Below are positions 57,692 through 64,000 of a stretch of DNA of 64,000 nucleotides, in pieces (within the stretch, counting starts at the first letter, position 1; each line of letters starts with the position of its first letter). The DNA lies in contig JAQFVV010006294.1 of assembly GCA_028023455.1 (NCBI GenBank), positions 2,941,001-3,005,000 on the forward strand. Reading direction: 5' to 3'. The position numbers and the translations under genes are program-made. The DNA comes from Epiperipatus broadwayi (taxonomy: Eukaryota > Onychophora > Udeonychophora > Euonychophora > Peripatidae). The notes under the pieces were generated by a model. It did no database searches. It saw only the letters and a list, made by a program, of their open reading frames with translations, and was not told the DNA's origin.

Positions 57692-58859
57692 ATTATCATT
57701 TTGAAAGCCGATTCTTTTATAGCTCGGCAGTATCCATACTACCGCAGGTCGCTTTAATAATAACTATAAAATTTATGCTGGGTCTCGTTCCACTCCTCCA
57801 CATATGTTAATCTATAATAAATTATTTATAATAAAATATTAATGATAAAGTAAATAGGATGATAGCTTTGTGAACGAATGCGCTCCTCTTTAAAATCTCG
57901 TACTGTGTCTCGTAACCTTCGTTACTTAAATGTGAGGCATGGAGTGTAATTAATATTGATATCCAGGTAGCATAATATATTGCTAATGTAAATTAACCAC
58001 AATTAAATATTTAAATTATCTATATCCATGTCTGTGTCTGCTTAATTTTAAATAATAATTAATATCTCTCATATCAATGAACAGTAGAATATAGTAGTAG
58101 TCCGTAAGGTTAAATCATTAATTAGAGTCTCTTGTTTACCTGACCACCAGACCTAGAAAATAATGCCATTGTTATGATAAATGCGTTGTCATGTAGGTTT
58201 TGTTGTGAATAAATTTACTATATTCGAATACGGTATCACAGGCTCTATGGTGGTGGAACTTTGCAACATGTTAACAAGGCATACGTAATCTTACCGTTAC
58301 AATATGAATGCAAGAATGTTTATTTGGAAGCAAAAGCATCGGGTAATATTGAACTGGTGCTAGCACCTATTGAAGAATAGACAATATTTCTCGCAATAGT
58401 TTAGAAAGCTTAATAATCAAATGTAATCATTACTATTATTTTATATAATAACTATAGTTTCCAATTACCAATATATATATATTGCTTTTTAATTTGGTTT
58501 TTGAAAAAGTTCATATTATTTTCTGATCAAAAAAAATATATGGAGTAAGAATTACCATAAAATTATCCATAGTTCTGAAAAACAAAGATCTTATTATTCA
58601 AAGTGAATCAGGTGATTCTTATATTTTAGATGTTTGTATTAATGTTGTATTGCTAGTAATCAAGATTGTTTTATATGTAATTTCAAATATTTCTAAAAAT
58701 ATTAAAATTTGTGCAAAAAAAATGAAAGAGCAAGAACAATTGGTAAAAAATGGTTACTGCATGCAAAATAACTATTTGTCTTCACTTCAGAACTAGTTTT
58801 CTTTTAACAACATTTTAGAACAGGGAAGTTGTAGAAAAAGAAAATTTGTTTATTGTTTT

Positions 58860-59136
58860 TTTTTTTTATTAAGGAAAATACATGTACAATTACAATATAA
58901 ATCTTGTTGGTATACATTTGTTTGGATTTGTTACACATATTATAACAATCATTGTAAAAAAATTTCCAAATTAGAAAATATAGCCATTTGATACATTAGT
59001 TATTACTATGACAAATTAATTTCATGATCAGAACAAGAAGCTCATCGTTCAAACTTAGTCTATAATTATTGTGTACTAGTTTTATATCAGAACAACTGGC
59101 TCTTCATTTAGTGATTTAGCCAGTGATCATTTGTGC
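58860..59136 (-). mobile_element. Short retroelement with poly(A) tail and 18-bp target duplication
   Basis: AAATTTGTTTATTGTTTT lies at 58842-58859 and again at 59137-59154. Next to the left copy the insert begins with poly-T then attaaggaaaa, which on the minus strand is a 3' end TTTTCCTTAATAAA plus poly(A). The 277-bp insert has no ORF. Size and ends suit a SINE or a 5'-truncated LINE; the minus-strand start (tggctaaatcact near 59115) is only faintly like a pol III A box. The terminal words resemble the left edge of the region at 45716. Confidence 0.75.
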
Positions 59137-59684
59137 AAATTTGTTTATTGTTTTGAACACCTTAAACAATTCATAACCATACTTAATTTATAGCACATTA
59201 AAATAATTACTAAAGAAATGTTACAATACATTTTTACATAAAATGGGGGGGGGGTTTCAATCTTATTCATCTTTAGGAGAGAGCACCGAACGAATTTCAG
59301 TTGGAACAAATAAAAATTGAACACATCATGATATTGTCAAGTAATGATATAGGGTTCACAAAAGTCAGTAGTGCTGCAGAGCCGACCACTCTCAGTCTGT
59401 GCATTTTCTTTAAAATCGTGCTTATAAAGGAATTTGTAGAACCTTCATGACTTCAATTGCAATAGCTTGTAAAATTAGAATAACTTATTGTCTCTTCATC
59501 TTACATATATTTGGATCAAGTATTTTACTTTTATAATCAGAATACAGTATTAACTTTATATTCTAGCTACTTATTTATCAAAATCGCCTCTTCGTTCTTT
59601 GTAATATGCATTATTGTTTATTTTCTAATTAAGTCACAGATACTAATATAAGTTTAGATCTATTGTAATTTCTTATCACCTCAC

Positions 59685-59792
59685 ACTTCTCACAATATAC
59701 TTTTCACAATGTTTTATGTAATTTATAATAGTTTCAACTGACCAGAAGTCTTTTTCAGAATAAAGCATTGTGAAAAGTGCATTATGAGAAGT
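59685..59792. repeat. Short hairpin, 32-nt arms, 44-nt loop
   Basis: acttctcacaatatactttt (continuing cacaatgtttta) at 59685-59716 pairs with 59761-59792 with about four mismatches. Size is in the range of a miniature transposon or a small-RNA precursor; nothing else supports either. Confidence 0.6.
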
Positions 59793-62387
59793 ATATATTT
59801 TTTGCTTTCTAAGATTTAATAGAAGCAATACTGCGAGAGTGGAAGAAATTTTGGCCATCTTGAAAACTTTCAATCTCAACAGTAGGTGATATCAATTGGT
59901 TTTAAATTAAGATGGATACTAAATAAGATAAAAATAGTCTCTTAATAGCTGATTGCAGTGCAAATATTTTTCCAACTTTCTTCCAAAAGAGAACAGTAAT
60001 GATTTACCACATACTAGATAATGAGAGAGTTTCAATTATTTTTTATCTTAAGGTAAAAAAAGAGTTAAATACCCATTTACTGATTGAATTTAAATGGCTA
60101 TCTGAGTTGACTGTGGGCCATTATCTGAAAGAAGAATTCTAAGCTTGTTTGAAACATGAACAAGCTTTCAGGATTTATTTTGCCCAGATTTGAACTCACA
60201 AGTTATGCTATCAGGAAGCATCCGTCATAAATATCTTTATAGTCATTTTATCCAGATTATTCTATTTCTTAGCAAATACAACTTTCTCTTTTATTACAGA
60301 TATGAATTAGTATATTGTGAGCATTGATTATCACACTAAGCATTGATTTATCTTATTGTAAAAGTAGTATCTACATGTGGCACTAAATGTTTAGCATGAC
60401 CTATAAATTTAAAGACAGCAATAATATTTGAGTAACTGATTGGTTAAATTACAAAGATAAATTTAACAGATTGATAAAAAGAATCAACAATCTGTCTTTC
60501 TAGACTTTTGCCATATTTTTTTTTAACTAGTAAAACAGAATAATATCTCAGCAGTAAAAGTATTAAATTCAGATGTATACTTTTGATTTGTTGTAGATGT
60601 TTGTTGAGAGGAATAAATAAACACCATATTTATAGTTGGAAACAATCATAGCATGTTCACTTAAACTAAATTGTCTAAGCAAGATCTTTACAGCAGAAGA
60701 AAAATAATATAACTAAAGACAATTTAATTAATTATTGTAAATGTCTTTACAGCATACAGATAAAGTACCATGAATTTAAATTCTTTATTCGTCAAACTTT
60801 TGAGGATTTGTGAATTTTTTTTTTTTTTTTCAAGTATAAATTTTCAATCCTATCATTGAAAAATGTAAATAAATAAACATTACTTTACTTTATTTATATA
60901 TAAATACCTTCTGTACACTGCAAAACATTTTATTATAATATAAAATTTAAAAATGCAACATAGTATAATTTATTCATAGTAAAAAGTTAAAGATCATCTT
61001 TGAAATTTTTGTTGGGATAAATGTTTTTGAATAATAAGTATATAGATTAATAATATTTTAATTTGTGACATGATATTATCAAATGCTGATATTGTTTTCC
61101 TGAATGCTTGTGATGATTGTATTTTAATTGTATTTATCATTGTATTATTTTCACCATCTAATATTAAGTATTGAATGTCTTTAGAAAAATTTAACTTTAT
61201 TTATATTTTCCAATTACACTCAAATGTTAGTAATAGCACACAGGTTAGTATATATATGCACAACATTTTGAAAGGTATACTTTCAACATTCTTATGAAGT
61301 TTCATTAATATTTTATTATAACTTTTTGCTAAATTAATAAATCTTCCAACCATTTGTTCATCTATCATCTCCTTTTTTTTATTATAATAAAATAAAAAAG
61401 AAAACATCTATATATAAAGTTAACCAATTCAAAACAATAATTGTTAGAAGACATCGGTATAAAGTATTTTCCAGGTTCCTGTAAAAAACAAAAATAGTAT
61501 CAATCATCTTTTTAAAATTGCTTTTAGGATTTCTCTTCAAAATATAACTTATTCCATTGCCATTTATATCAACTAGAACATGGTTTAATGTGTAATAAAT
61601 TCTTAAATGTCTGTTTTTAAATTTGTATCTATAATGAGCTTTTGATAATGTTAGAAGTTTTCATTTCTGGTCATTTGTATTTGACTCAAAATCTAGTGAA
61701 CTATTTGAATAACTAATTATTTGTTATTTATAACTTTAAAATACCAATAAATTTTTTACTCACATCAGCTAACTTATGAAATTTTGTCACTAGATTCCGT
61801 CTTCTATGAATAAAGAGCTTCATAGATACTTTAAATTTTTAACTCTATGCATTTAGTATTGATGTAAATTAATAGGCTGTGTAGATGACATATGTATTGT
61901 CTTTGATAGTCTTTTGTAGTTTCCAAACTGTCTGTTGTGCATCTGTCCTCATATCCACCAATTATTTTATTTTCTGAAATTAAATTTCAAATTATTCTAA
62001 AAATAAGCTAATGTAATTTTTTATACTTGATAATAGGCTTGTCAATTAACTGATCTTGAAAATCTTTGAACATTTATTATTTCTAATAAGGCTTGCTAAT
62101 CAATATCCTAATTATTACTATCTTTGTATTAAGACTCTGTTTTCTTTATTTACAAAATTGCCAACAAACTGATGAAACAATGTTTATGATTTTTTGCCCA
62201 AACATAGATTTTATAAGATGTGTTAGAGTATTTTCATTAAACTGACTTCTAAGAATTAATCACAAAAAAAAACACTTAAAGTATATTTATAAAAATTAAG
62301 CATATATATAAAATGTATATTTGTGAAATACTTTCACACCTATATACTTAAGTTGTTTGATTTAAACTTTCTTTTCTGCTTGAACAG

Positions 62388-62434
62388 AGCAAGCATTTCA
62401 TAGCAAGAAAGATGTAGGAATCAACTTCATTTAA
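62388..62434 (+). other. Weak candidate for a terminal exon
   Basis: CTTTCTTTTCTGCTTGAACAG ends at 62387. After a two-base carry-over the frame reads QAFHSKKDVGINFI and stops at 62432-62434; AATAAA follows near 62453. The pyrimidine tract is good and the peptide mixed, but 14 codons cannot exclude chance. Confidence 0.2.
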
Positions 62435-63342
62435 GTCTAATTTTATTTAAAAATAAATTCAATGACATATTTGTCTTCCCTAATTGATTTACTCTTCTAA
62501 AATATATATATACTCTGTTTGCATCCTTCAAAATAGTTTTTGTTAACCTTTTGCTATGAGAATTATTGCTGAAATAATCACAATGATTAGATATTTAATT
62601 ATTTAATTACTATGGAGGTTTACATCAAATTTTCCTCTCACATTGAAGTTAGAAAACATTTCTAATTTTTCATTACTGATAACTGAAATATTTCAATTTT
62701 TAATCACACCAATTAATCTTTTTTTTTTTTTCAATCCCAAAATTCATACATTTTTAAAAAATGATGTATCATTATTTCATAGTTTAAGTCTAAATATCAA
62801 AGCTCTTTAAAATTTATTAAATAGTTTAAACAAAAATATGTAAAGGATGCCAAAATAAATTGTGTAAAAAAGATTACCTCACATGATGATTATATTTTAT
62901 TATTATTTGATCACAGTATTCCATTATATAGTTGTGTATAGATACACAAATTTGCTTTCAGACAGAAAACAGTACATAAAATTTATATGCAAGATTCCTT
63001 GTTAAATAGAATTATAACTTTCAATGAAAAAATGTGAAAAATATGAATTTGGAATGAATAGGGTGTGTGTAGGAAATATTTAATTGGTATAGTACACTTA
63101 CAATGGGGTTGCCACATCTATGGCATTAGGTTTCAAGGTCTAAGATAGATGACTTAAATCATTACATAATACCAGTTATCGAACCATGCTCATATAGCAT
63201 GTACATACAGGCATCAGTGATGAAACAAACTTTAAAAATTATGTAAAATATTAAGTTATCGATTTAAATAATTAATGAAAAGAGGTGCATATGTATATAA
63301 AGTATATATATAAATTTTAAAAACTAATAAATGCTGTGTTTT

Positions 63343-63527
63343 ATATGACTCACCATCACCAAAGAATTAGATCACCAGCATTAGTGACAAAAAGAGTATT
63401 GATACATTAATATATGTAAAGTGTTATAAATTGATGTAATGATCAGGAGAATGGTAAGCCCTGATCAAGATTGTTATTTTTTTCTTTTTGTACACCTTTA
63501 GATCAATAAAGCCTTTTGAATCATAAA
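63343..63527 (+). mobile_element. 5'-truncated 3' end of the minus-strand LINE family
   Basis: Matches, in reverse orientation, plus-strand 18271-18466 of the long minus-strand LINE: tatgactcaccatcaccaaa, agagtattgatacattaata, 'gtgttataaattgatgtaat', taagccctgatc and atcaataaagccttttgaa all recur with scattered changes. AATAAA is at 63505-63510. There is no coding sequence left and no clear target duplication. It sets the family's true 3' end. Confidence 0.85.
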
Positions 63528-63865
63528 ATGTTTATAAATCTGATTTTATTTTGTGTGAATTTTATTATGTAATACAAACAGATATACAAATAATTGTATG
63601 TTTTTAAATATTTGTATTTGATAAAAATAATCAGATTTTAAAGAAAATAGATAGAATATTAAATATATATCCATCATTTTAATTAACTATCAATCATTTT
63701 AATTAATATTTTTAAAAGTTTTATAAGTTTATTTGCATTAATACATCCACACAAAAAATTAATAATAATTTTTCCATTTTTATTGTGATGACAATTGATA
63801 ATTATGAAATCCAAAAAATACAATATCTATATCAAATTAAATTGATTCTCTGTAATTTTATACAG

Positions 63866-63945
63866 GGAGCAGTCATCCACTTTTCCAATGGAGTGAAATG
63901 GAACATTTTGTGATCTCAGTTTCAAATCGTCACAATGTGAATTAA
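63866..63945 (+). other. Weak candidate for an exon near the window end
   Basis: TCTCTGTAATTTTATACAG ends at 63865. Two frames read well: after a two-base carry-over, SSHPLFQWSEMEHFVISVSN onward to a TAA at 63943; or GAVIHFSNGVKWNIL to a TGA in phase 0. It is less AT-rich than the flanks. The frames compete, and neither peptide is recognised. Confidence 0.25.
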
Positions 63946-64000
63946 ACTAATTAAAAAAAATTTTTTTTCATTAATTTTTTATTATATATTTTTCAAATTG

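Larger units (their letters stand above)
55860..58400. other. Less AT-rich island, probably a mobile element of unknown type
   Basis: CpG words and mixed codon-like composition set it apart from both flanks. It carries two protein-like minus-strand frames (56290-56565, 56575-56771), twin 120-bp repeats (57452-57691) and an LTR-like terminus TTACCGTTACA at 58291-58301. A matching TGTAAC start was not found; TGTAATAGAG at 57386 is a weak candidate. Ends are therefore undefined. Confidence 0.35.
59155..63342. other. AT-rich stretch, probably intron
   Basis: Holds the short hairpin at 59685-59792, a minus-strand B-box-like word (gagttcaaatctgg, near 60190) that may mark an old SINE at about 60090-60240, a G10 run near 59246 and a weak exon candidate at 62388. 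No gene recognised. Confidence 0.5.

Overview
This is eukaryotic, almost certainly invertebrate, nuclear DNA. It is strongly AT-rich, has long homopolymer and (TA)n runs, has no dense ORFs or operons, and is littered with DNA transposons, non-LTR retrotransposons and LTR elements. No complete host gene can be read. Most of the window looks like intron or intergenic sequence colonised by mobile elements. The best host signal is a 36-nt microexon-like stretch at 43723-43758 with a strong acceptor and donor and one open frame. The species cannot be fixed from sequence alone.

Layout. 279-1271 and 9432-12889 are two Tigger/pogo-like transposons with matching inverted ends and TA duplications; the second is interrupted by another TA-flanked transposon (10291-12279). 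3142-3906 and 39566-40104 are two copies of a foldback (hairpin) element, each flanked by its own perfect 14-bp target duplication. 13261-17310 is a decayed Ty3/gypsy-like LTR retrotransposon (protease, RT, RNase H and integrase remnants in order). 18271-22890 (minus) and 27000-32430 (plus) are two long, broken LINEs of one clade, and 63343-63527 is a 3' scrap of the first one's family. 38392-39215 is an RTE-like LINE remnant on the minus strand.

A 429-bp tandem duplication (from 34898) is split by a 2.0-kb LTR-like insertion (35507-37502) with a CTAC duplication. 45716-48720 is a composite retroelement region holding two minisatellites, a row of small stem-loops whose arms covary, LTR-like ends and a broken ORF. 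49311-49864 is a poly(A)-tailed retrocopy with a 17-bp duplication, and 58860-59136 is a minus-strand poly(A)-tailed element with an 18-bp duplication. 54262-55790 is a compound array of an unnamed repeat family (three direct copies and one inverted), with a solitary copy at 37947-38320. 55860-58400 is a less AT-rich island with unidentified minus-strand reading frames and twin 120-bp repeats.

The genes do not form a pathway. Every coding region recognised belongs to a mobile element and carries stops or frameshifts. The most novel signals are the foldback family with long target duplications, the compound repeat, and the covarying stem-loops.
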